A program made the translations under genes and the position numbers. Below the pieces are notes generated by a model, which was given only the letters and a program-made list of their open reading frames with translations, ran no database searches and was not told the origin of the DNA. Positions 37,205 through 44,917 of a DNA stretch of 63,871 nt are shown piece after piece. The number at the start of each line of letters is the position of its first letter. The first letter of the stretch is position 1. Source of the stretch: Clostridia bacterium (GTDB lineage Bacteria; Bacillota; Clostridia; Oscillospirales; Acutalibacteraceae); the NCBI GenBank assembly GCA_017468425.1, contig JAFUIO010000011.1:1-63871 (forward strand). Direction: 5' to 3'.

Positions 37205-39298
37205 ATGAAAACAAAAAAAATTATTTCACTTATTCTTGCTTTTATTTTTATTTTCGGAACTGCAACAACTGCATTTGCAGAAAACGCAGCGGGGGACATA
37301 ATTGTTCTTTATACAAATGATGTTCACTGCGCAATTGATGATTATGCAGTGCTTGCAGCTTACAGAGAAGAACTTATTTCACAGGGCAATACGGTTTTAG
37401 TGATTGATGCAGGCGATGCAATTCAGGGCGAGGTTATCGGTGCAATAACAGAAGGCTCTGCAGTTGTTGAAATAATGAATGCATCAGGCTATGACTATGC
37501 AGTGCCGGGAAATCACGAATTTGATTACGGAATGGATGTATTCCTGAATATTGCTGAAAGCGAAGCAGAGTATGAATACATAAGTTCAAACTTTTATGAT
37601 CTTACATCTGTGACTCCTGTGCTTGAGCCTTATGGAATAAAGGATGTAAACGGAACAAAGGTTGCTTTTGTAGGCATTACTACTCCCGAAACTATCACAA
37701 AATCGACACCTGATTATTTCAAGGGTGAAGGCGGTAATTTTATTTACGGTTTCCCCGAATATCCCGGCAATATGTCAGATGAAATATTTTATGAAAATAT
37801 TCAGAAAAGTGTTGATTCTGCAATAAAAGACGGTGCAGACATTGTTATTGCGGCAGGTCATCTCGGAATCGCAGAAACAACAGATGGCTGGAAATCAACA
37901 GATGTTATTGCGGCAACAGAGGGGATTGACGTTTTCCTTGATGCACATTCTCACGAAAAAATCGAAAGTGCAACATATAAAAATAAAAACGGCGAAGATG
38001 TAATTCTTTCATCTACTCAGACAAAGTTTGAATATTTCGGTCAGTTGACAATCAGTGCTGACGGCACAATGGAAACTGAGCTTATTGACCCTGATGAAAT
38101 AGAAGTTGAAACTTTTTCAGAATCTGCACAGGGTGAATACACAAAAGTAAAAAATATAATCGATAAATATAAATCAGAAATTGAGTATCTTTACGAAGGA
38201 ATCGGTATATCTGAAACAACTCTTGTTGCTTATGATACTGACAAAAGCTGGGCAGTACGTAAAAGGGAAACGAACGCAGGAGATTTTGTTGCTGATGCTT
38301 ACCGTGCAGTAACAGGTGCTGATGTTGCAATCGCAAACGGCGGAGGAATACGTGCAGATGTGACAATCGGCAATGTGTCAAGAAAAAAACTTATGGATGT
38401 GAACGCATTCAATAACGATATGTGTGTTCTTGAAGTTACAGGTCAGCAGCTTGTTGATGTGCTTGAACACGGTGCACGTAATTGTCCTGAATCTCTCGGC
38501 GGCTTCTTCCAGGTTTCAGGTGTAACTTTCGAAATACACACTTATCTTGAATCTCCGGTAATTACTGATAGTCTGGGGAATTTTATGGGAATGGACGAAA
38601 CTCTTGAACGCAGGGTGCAGAATGTTCTTGTAAATAATGAACCTGTTGACCTTCAGAAAACTTACACTCTTGCAGGAAGTGCTTATGTGCTTACTCAGGG
38701 CGGTGACGGACTTACAATGCTCGAAGACGCAAAGGTTGCAGAACTTGAAAACTTACCCTGCGATTCGGAAATGCTTATAAAATATTTTACGGAAAATCTT
38801 AATGGTGTAATAACAGAAGAACAGTACGGCAACCCTGACGGCGAAGGCAGAATAAAAATTATCCCTGAACATATACATAAATTCTCTGACAGTGAAATTT
38901 GTGTTTGCGGTAAGGAAAAAGCAGATTACAGCGGATATTATGAAGCGATGGAACGCTATTACGAGCTTACTGATAAATATAAGGATGTTCTTGTAGAAGA
39001 AACAAAGGATTATATAAGAGAAAAAGTTCAGGAAATCGTTAACGAATATCTTGGCGGTACAGGCGTAAAAAATAACTACAGCGAAGATGAACAGTATATT
39101 CTTGACGGCATAGCAGATGGTGTAAATGAAATCTGCGATTATATTGAAGAAGGCATTGCAGACGGTACGTTAACAGGTTGCGAACATATCTGCCACAGCA
39201 GTAACTGGTTCTTGAAAATTATATGGAGTATAGCAAACTTCTTCCACAGAATTTTCGGCATAAGCCCTGTGTGTGATTGCACAATATTACATTATTGA
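37205..39298 (+). CDS. Secreted 5'-nucleotidase/metallophosphoesterase (UshA-like)
   Basis: A 697-residue exported enzyme releasing phosphate and nucleosides from nucleotides. A signal peptide (about 1-25, A-F-A-E) is followed by the two-metal phosphoesterase domain with Y-T-N-D-V-H, D-A-G-D and G-N-H-E-F-D, then the 5'-nucleotidase C-terminal domain with N-G-G-G-I-R. The last about 120 residues form a helical tail ending in a hydrophobic stretch (W-F-L-K-I-I-W-S-I) that could hold it at the membrane; no sortase motif is seen. It follows tetR and precedes two secreted proteins. A hairpin overlaps its stop codon. Confidence 0.9.
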   Translation: MKTKKIISLILAFIFIFGTATTAFAENAAGDIIVLYTNDVHCAIDDYAVLAAYREELISQGNTVLVIDAGDAIQGEVIGAITEGSAVVEIMNASGYDYAVPGNHEFDYGMDVFLNIAESEAEYEYISSNFYDLTSVTPVLEPYGIKDVNGTKVAFVGITTPETITKSTPDYFKGEGGNFIYGFPEYPGNMSDEIFYENIQKSVDSAIKDGADIVIAAGHLGIAETTDGWKSTDVIAATEGIDVFLDAHSHEKIESATYKNKNGEDVILSSTQTKFEYFGQLTISADGTMETELIDPDEIEVETFSESAQGEYTKVKNIIDKYKSEIEYLYEGIGISETTLVAYDTDKSWAVRKRETNAGDFVADAYRAVTGADVAIANGGGIRADVTIGNVSRKKLMDVNAFNNDMCVLEVTGQQLVDVLEHGARNCPESLGGFFQVSGVTFEIHTYLESPVITDSLGNFMGMDETLERRVQNVLVNNEPVDLQKTYTLAGSAYVLTQGGDGLTMLEDAKVAELENLPCDSEMLIKYFTENLNGVITEEQYGNPDGEGRIKIIPEHIHKFSDSEICVCGKEKADYSGYYEAMERYYELTDKYKDVLVEETKDYIREKVQEIVNEYLGGTGVKNNYSEDEQYILDGIADGVNEICDYIEEGIADGTLTGCEHICHSSNWFLKIIWSIANFFHRIFGISPVCDCTILHY

Positions 39299-39326
39299 TA
39301 ATACAATTTATTATCAATAAATGTAC
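39288..39326 (+). promoter_or_regulatory. 5'-leader hairpin, copy 1 (before dockerin-like protein gene)
   Basis: TTATTGATAAT pairs with ATTATCAATAA around a 7-base loop, flanked by matching TACAT/ATGTA ends, and lies directly upstream of the GAAGGAG ribosome site of the gene at 39343. It overlaps the stop codon of the nucleotidase gene. No T-run follows, so it is not a terminator. A covarying copy is at 40524-40562. Confidence 0.7.
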
Positions 39327-39342
39327 AGAAGGAGAAAGCCTT

Positions 39343-40494
39343 ATGAACAAAATAACAAAACTTATAAGCATACTGCTAAGCATTGCAATGCTTATGACAA
39401 TATCATTGGTTTTCGCATCCGCTGCATCGTCATCCTACAACCCTGCTATTGGTGATGTATACACAACAGGTCCGTATACCGTTACTCTGAATGATGTTTC
39501 AAGTGATAAAATTCCCGATGTAATTAATATTTTAGATCATATTATATTGAGAAATTACGATAAAAAAACCGGTATTTTTGCTATTGCGTATCAGTTAAAA
39601 GGTACTCCCGGATTTCAAAATGTATGGCCGTCTGACTATTTTCTTATAACACCGTCTGCCTCCTGCTCTGAGGAATATAAAGAAGATTTTGTTTTAGAAA
39701 AACAGTATGATTCAACTGTTGACCCGAAATTTACACATTATCTTCCTTACAAGATAAGGTTTTCAATTACCGTATCTCGTCCTGCTATTGAACACAACGG
39801 AGATGCGACATGCGAAAATGCAGGAACCTGCACAGTTTGCGGTGAAACTTACACCGCTACATGTAAAGGCGGTACAGCCACTTGTGTTAAAAAAGCTGTT
39901 TGTGATGTTTGCGGTAAAGAATACGGTGAATTTGATGCAGATAATCATAATTGGTCGAATCTTAACGGCATCTGTGCAAACGGTTGCGGAACTGAATGCA
40001 CCCACACAAATCAAACAGGTAAGGCTTGCGGAATCTGCGGTCAAAAGCTTTATAAAACCCTTTCAGGTACAGTAACAAGCTTTGGCTCTGAAACAGACGA
40101 AGTTACACTACTTCTTTACCAAGCAGGCGACAGAGAAAACGCCTACGAAACTACGGTAACAGGAAATTCTGCAGAATATGCTTTTGAAAGAATAGAAGAA
40201 GGCGAATATATTCTTGAAGTTTTAAAGGATAACCACGCAACAAGATTCTATGAAGTTACCGTGGGAGAGGTTAATGTTACGGTTGATGCAAAAATTCATC
40301 TCATTGGTGATATTGACGGTGACGGAACAATAACTGTAACGGATTATTCCAAAACTCTCAAGCATGTTAAGAAAACAACACAGCTTGAAGGTTATGAAAT
40401 GCAGTGTGCAGATATTGACGGCAACGGAAAAATAACAATAGCTGATTATTCAAAAAGTCTCAGACACGTCAAGAAAACGGCATTTCTCTGGTGA
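39343..40494 (+). CDS. Secreted dockerin-like module protein
   Basis: A 383-residue exported protein with a signal peptide (about 1-28, ends A-S-A-A). A unique N-terminal part (30-160) is followed by a Cys-rich stretch (about 165-240) with several C-x2-C and C-x-N-G-C pairs that could bind metal. A carboxypeptidase-regulatory/Cna-B-like beta domain (about 243-320) comes next. The C-terminus is a dockerin-like pair of calcium loops, D-I-D-G-D-G-T-I and D-I-D-G-N-G-K-I, each followed by a helix with K-H-V-K-K or R-H-V-K-K. The last two domains are nearly identical in DNA to the end of the next gene. No cohesin gene is in the window. Confidence 0.8.
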   Translation: MNKITKLISILLSIAMLMTISLVFASAASSSYNPAIGDVYTTGPYTVTLNDVSSDKIPDVINILDHIILRNYDKKTGIFAIAYQLKGTPGFQNVWPSDYFLITPSASCSEEYKEDFVLEKQYDSTVDPKFTHYLPYKIRFSITVSRPAIEHNGDATCENAGTCTVCGETYTATCKGGTATCVKKAVCDVCGKEYGEFDADNHNWSNLNGICANGCGTECTHTNQTGKACGICGQKLYKTLSGTVTSFGSETDEVTLLLYQAGDRENAYETTVTGNSAEYAFERIEEGEYILEVLKDNHATRFYEVTVGEVNVTVDAKIHLIGDIDGDGTITVTDYSKTLKHVKKTTQLEGYEMQCADIDGNGKITIADYSKSLRHVKKTAFLW

Positions 40495-40523
40495 TAAAAA
40501 TATATTATTGCAATTTTACAACG

Positions 40524-40562
40524 GTACATTATTGATAGCATAATTTGCTGTCAATAACGTAC
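40524..40562 (+). promoter_or_regulatory. 5'-leader hairpin, copy 2 (before large surface protein gene)
   Basis: TTATTGATAGCA pairs with TGCTGTCAATAA around a 6-base loop, with GTAC at both ends, directly upstream of the GAAAGGAG ribosome site. Compared with copy 1, A-T and T-A pairs near the loop became G-C and C-G, so the structure, not only the sequence, is kept. Confidence 0.7.
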
Positions 40563-40578
40563 GAAAGGAGAAAATAAT

Positions 40579-43500
40579 ATGAAAAAAACAAATAAATTTA
40601 TCAGTATCCTGCTTGCAATGGCAATGATTCTGTCACTTGTGCCGATGAATTTATCTGTATCGGCAGCACCTGATACAGATTACAACGGCTATTATAAAAT
40701 AACCAATGCCGGTAACCTTGCATGGTTTGCGTGCCTTGTTGTTGGCGATACCTCACAGTCGGGAATTACCGAAGCAGAACCTGATGCAAAGGCAGTTCTT
40801 ACTGCTGATATTGATATTACGGTTCTTGGCGAAAGACTGGGAAAATCATGGGTCGGTATCGGTACGGCAGAAATTCCCTTTACAGGTATTTTTGACGGCA
40901 ACGGCTACACAATCAAAGGCCTGACAACAGACACAAGTCTTACAAAATCAGCGGTAGCAACAGTTGCTATTGATACAGCAAAGCAGGGTCTGTTTGGTGT
41001 TATCGGCGAAGGTGGCGTTGTACGCGATGTTATAGTTGAAGGCACAGCGAACCTTTCAGATACAATAAAATACGGCGGTATCTGTTCCGAAAACAATGGT
41101 ACTATTGAAAATGTTCTTTCAAAGATTACCGTAAACGGTGGTGACAATGCTGATGTATTCTGCCACACAAACAACGGCACAATTACTAACAGTTTTACCA
41201 ATCAGACAACTACTGTAGCATCAGAGGTAACAGTTGTTGATGTAGATACACTTGCAAGCGGCAGTGTGGCTTATGCTCTTGGTGCATCATTCGGACAGAC
41301 TATCGGCACAGATACACAGCCTGTTCACTTTGACGGCACAAATAAAGTCTATAAAGTTGGTGACACTTATACAAACACCGAGCCAACCTATGTCGCTTCT
41401 GTAACCGACAAAGACGGCAACCTTATCGGCAATTATGAAACTCTTAAAGATGCTGTTAAATCTGCGGAAAGAACCGAAGGCGGCACACTTACGTTGCTTG
41501 ATAATATTATTGTTACAGATTATCAGTATATCAACTCGGGTAAGTTCACAATTGACCTTAACGGCAAAACTCTCCTTCATGAAACAACGAATACTTTATG
41601 GGTTGAAAAAGATGCAGATTTAACAATTAAGGACAGCGGTGTGGGCGGTACAATTCAGACAGATGGTGAATCTTCCTTGGCAATATTAAACAAAGGTACT
41701 CTCACCATTGAATCAGGTATTTTTAAAGGCGATGGTGGTATCAATACCCATGGCACACTTACTTTCAAAGATGGCGAAGTTGTTGCAGCCGGTTATTATG
41801 CTGCTATCACTAACTACGGAACAGCCTATGTTCACAACGGCACTTTTGAATCTGTAGATGGTACTGCAATAGTCAACAACAACGATGCAACCATCTATAT
41901 TTATGACGGTAAGTTCAGCGGTTACAATGCATTTACAAACTTTGGTACAGCCTATATTGAAGATGGCGAATTTAAAGGTAATGCCTTTGCAGCATTAAGT
42001 ATTAATGACGGCACAATTGAAGTAACCGGCGGTAGTTTTACAGGTACAGATGAAGAAGATGGCTTTTACAGCGGCACACCCTATGGTGAATTCACAGTTT
42101 ACGATGAGAATACCGGAAGTCTCATTTTAAAAGGAGGCGAATTTCCTAAGGGATTCAGTGCTTATGGTGTTACCGCAAATGAAGTTCTTGCAGATGATTA
42201 TTATTTCTGCGATGCAGACGGTAAAAAGATAACAGTTGCAGAAGATGCAACAAGCATTGAAGGATATGTTAAGGTGAAAGAGGATGTTGCAGCATCCGTA
42301 ACTGACAAAGACGGCAACCTTATCGGTAAATACAAAACTTTTGAAGAAGCTGTTGCAGTTGCAAAAGCAAACACAAACAGTACACTTCAATTATTGGATA
42401 ACACCGCCGGTTGTTATGTCGGAGTAAGTTCTCCGTTTACTCTGGACCTGAATGGTTATACACTTGATATGGGAAGAAAAAGTTTTGACATTGGTTCAGT
42501 ACTTGAAGGCTATGACTGTCGTCTGACTGTTACTGACACTTCAGAAGCGAAAACAGGAAAAATCACAGGTGAGTCTGATATTGAATTGTTTTATGTAGGT
42601 TATCAGGCATCGTCCGGAAAACTTACTCTTCTTAACGGCACTGTAGAAAATAATAACAGATTCGGCGGTGCTGTCAGATTAGAAAACAAAGGTGCAGTAG
42701 AAATAAAGGGTGGCACTATCAAGAACAATGAAAGTGCCGAGGTTCATATCAGCAAATGGAGTGATAACTTTGAGGGCTCTGTTGATATCAGCGGTGGCAC
42801 TTTTCCTGATGGTCTCGAAATTAAGGTGAATTCATCTGAGTATACAAGTGCAGAGAATTATCTTGCAGATTTACTTGCAGACGGTTATTGTTTCTGTGAT
42901 GCAGACGGTAAAAAGATAACAGTTGCCGATGATGCAACAAGCATTGAAGGCTATGTTCAGGTCAAGGAGCATTATGTTGCATCCGTGATCGACAAAGACG
43001 GTAACCTTATCGGTAATTATAATAACTTTGAAGAGGCTTTTGACGTTGCGCAGGACACCGCAAACAGCACAATCACTCTGCTTTATAATGTTACTGTTGA
43101 AAAGATGCAGGTTGCCAGCTACGGAAAGTTTATTTTTGACCTTAACGGTAAAACTCTGTTTTGTGAAACGACAACTACTTTGCGTCTTCAATCTGCTGCA
43201 GATGTAACAATCAGGGACAGCGGAGAAGGCGGTACTATTCAGTCAAACGGTGAAACTTCCAGTGCAATCTTCAATTACGGCACCCTTACCATTGAAGGTG
43301 GTTTTTTCAAGGGCGATGGTGGTATTTCAAACGCCGGGAAACTTATATTCAAAAACGGTGAAGTTGAAGCCGGTAATTATAACGCGATCAGAAATGACGG
43401 CACAGCATATATTGAGAACGGTAAATTTGAATCTGAAAATGATTGCGGAATAAAAAATGTCAGCGGAACTGTTTATATCTATGACGGTGATTTCAGTGGA

Positions 43501-44757
43501 CGTATAGGTATTCAGAACTATAGCACAACTTATATTGAGGGCGGCAAAATTACCGGTAAAGGTCGCGAGGCGATTTGCCTGAGTGAAGGTATGGTTGAAG
43601 TAACAGGCGGTAGCTTCACAGGCACCGATACTGAAACAGGCACATACACAGGTACACCATATGGTGAATTCACAGTTTACGATTATGGTAACGGAAGTGT
43701 TATTTTAAAAGGTGGCGAATTCCCCAATGGCTTCGGTGCTAACGGAACAACTGCAGATTCATGTCTTGCAGACGGTTGCTTCTGGCGAGATAAAAACAGT
43801 AAGCTTATTGAGGTTGCAGCAAATGCCAAAAAAATTGAAGGTTACGTTAAAGTAGTAAAGGGCATAAACATTTTAACTGAAGCAGATATAACTCTCAGCA
43901 AAACAGAATTTGAATTTACAGGCAAAGAAATAATTCCTGAAATTAAAATATTGATCGATGGCATAGGAGCAGCCGATATCAGCGATTTTCTTGATATAGT
44001 TTATGAAAATAATACCAACGCAGGTACAGCCACGGTTACAATAAGCTGTAAAGAAGATTCAGGTTTTACAGGTAAAGTTATACGCAAGTTTACAATTCTT
44101 CCCAAGAAAGTTGAGGTAAACTGGATTTTCAACACAATCGACGCTGATGCTCCTATTATGGAAGCGTATTATTATGATGTAAATAACGTACTTATTGCGC
44201 TTGATGTTGAAAACGGTAAAAATACAGAACCGGGTATATATACAGCATCAGTAGTAATTGAAGACGCAAACTATGTAGCCGAAAATCTTACTCGTAAATA
44301 CACAATTTACGGCGATAAATCACTTTCAGGCACAGTTACAAGCTTTGGCTCTAAAACAGACGAAGTTACACTTCTCCTTTACAAAGCAGGCGACAGAGAA
44401 AATGCTTATGTAACTACAGTAACAGGCAATTCTGCAGAATATGTTTTCGAAAAAATTGCCGAAGGAGAATATATCCTCGAAGTTTCGAAGAATAACCACG
44501 CAACAAGAACTTATGAAGTTACGGTTAGTGCAGAGGGAACTGTTCAGGATGCAAAAATCCATCTCCTTGGTGATATCAACGGTGACGGTAAAGTAATGCT
44601 TACTGACTATGCATCAGTTCTCCGCCACGTTAAGAAAAGCACATCTCTTGAAGGATATGCACTCGCTTGTGCAGACGTTGACTCGAACGGCAGAGTAATG
44701 ATAACAGATTACGCAGCTATTCTCCGTCACGTTAAGAAAACAGATCCTCTCTGGTAA
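40579..44757 (+). CDS. Large secreted beta-helix surface protein with dockerin-like C-terminus
   Basis: A 1392-residue exported protein, signal peptide about 1-30 (S-A-A-P). The first about 240 residues resemble GLUG-type repeats (D-G-N-G-Y-T-I-K-G-L). The middle contains three tandem blocks, each starting S-V-x-D-K-D-G-N-L-I-G (DNA about 41397, 42295, 42984) and ending near E-G-Y-V-x-V. Blocks 1 and 3 are about 890 bases and close relatives; block 2 is shorter. Their short G-T/G-G-S turns suggest a right-handed beta-helix. An Ig-like domain, a Cna-B/carboxypeptidase-regulatory domain and a dockerin-like pair of calcium loops close the protein. The likely role is adhesion or glycan binding; no catalytic motif was recognised. 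Confidence 0.8.
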   Translation: MKKTNKFISILLAMAMILSLVPMNLSVSAAPDTDYNGYYKITNAGNLAWFACLVVGDTSQSGITEAEPDAKAVLTADIDITVLGERLGKSWVGIGTAEIPFTGIFDGNGYTIKGLTTDTSLTKSAVATVAIDTAKQGLFGVIGEGGVVRDVIVEGTANLSDTIKYGGICSENNGTIENVLSKITVNGGDNADVFCHTNNGTITNSFTNQTTTVASEVTVVDVDTLASGSVAYALGASFGQTIGTDTQPVHFDGTNKVYKVGDTYTNTEPTYVASVTDKDGNLIGNYETLKDAVKSAERTEGGTLTLLDNIIVTDYQYINSGKFTIDLNGKTLLHETTNTLWVEKDADLTIKDSGVGGTIQTDGESSLAILNKGTLTIESGIFKGDGGINTHGTLTFKDGEVVAAGYYAAITNYGTAYVHNGTFESVDGTAIVNNNDATIYIYDGKFSGYNAFTNFGTAYIEDGEFKGNAFAALSINDGTIEVTGGSFTGTDEEDGFYSGTPYGEFTVYDENTGSLILKGGEFPKGFSAYGVTANEVLADDYYFCDADGKKITVAEDATSIEGYVKVKEDVAASVTDKDGNLIGKYKTFEEAVAVAKANTNSTLQLLDNTAGCYVGVSSPFTLDLNGYTLDMGRKSFDIGSVLEGYDCRLTVTDTSEAKTGKITGESDIELFYVGYQASSGKLTLLNGTVENNNRFGGAVRLENKGAVEIKGGTIKNNESAEVHISKWSDNFEGSVDISGGTFPDGLEIKVNSSEYTSAENYLADLLADGYCFCDADGKKITVADDATSIEGYVQVKEHYVASVIDKDGNLIGNYNNFEEAFDVAQDTANSTITLLYNVTVEKMQVASYGKFIFDLNGKTLFCETTTTLRLQSAADVTIRDSGEGGTIQSNGETSSAIFNYGTLTIEGGFFKGDGGISNAGKLIFKNGEVEAGNYNAIRNDGTAYIENGKFESENDCGIKNVSGTVYIYDGDFSGRIGIQNYSTTYIEGGKITGKGREAICLSEGMVEVTGGSFTGTDTETGTYTGTPYGEFTVYDYGNGSVILKGGEFPNGFGANGTTADSCLADGCFWRDKNSKLIEVAANAKKIEGYVKVVKGINILTEADITLSKTEFEFTGKEIIPEIKILIDGIGAADISDFLDIVYENNTNAGTATVTISCKEDSGFTGKVIRKFTILPKKVEVNWIFNTIDADAPIMEAYYYDVNNVLIALDVENGKNTEPGIYTASVVIEDANYVAENLTRKYTIYGDKSLSGTVTSFGSKTDEVTLLLYKAGDRENAYVTTVTGNSAEYVFEKIAEGEYILEVSKNNHATRTYEVTVSAEGTVQDAKIHLLGDINGDGKVMLTDYASVLRHVKKSTSLEGYALACADVDSNGRVMITDYAAILRHVKKTDPLW

Positions 44758-44811
44758 GTAATTTCTCGGGAAACCGCTGAAACGAAAAAGGCAATAACAA
44801 ATTTAATTTTA

Positions 44812-44842
44812 AAACATCCTGCGATTTCGCAGGATGTTTTTT
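44812..44842 (+). terminator. Terminator after the large surface protein gene
   Basis: ACATCCTGCGA and its complement around a 2-4 base loop, followed by TTTTTT. It isolates the GH95 gene from the surface-protein transcript. Confidence 0.92.
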
Positions 44843-44858
44843 ATGAATATATAATTCC

Positions 44859-44887
44859 TTGAAATATGTGTTATGTAATGATATAAT
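44859..44887 (+). promoter_or_regulatory. Promoter of the GH95 gene
   Basis: TTGAAA (44859-44864), 17-base spacer, consensus TATAAT (44882-44887), about 30 bases before the start codon. Confidence 0.82.
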
Positions 44888-44917
44888 AAAGAAAAAATCA
44901 AGCAAGGTTGTGAGAAA

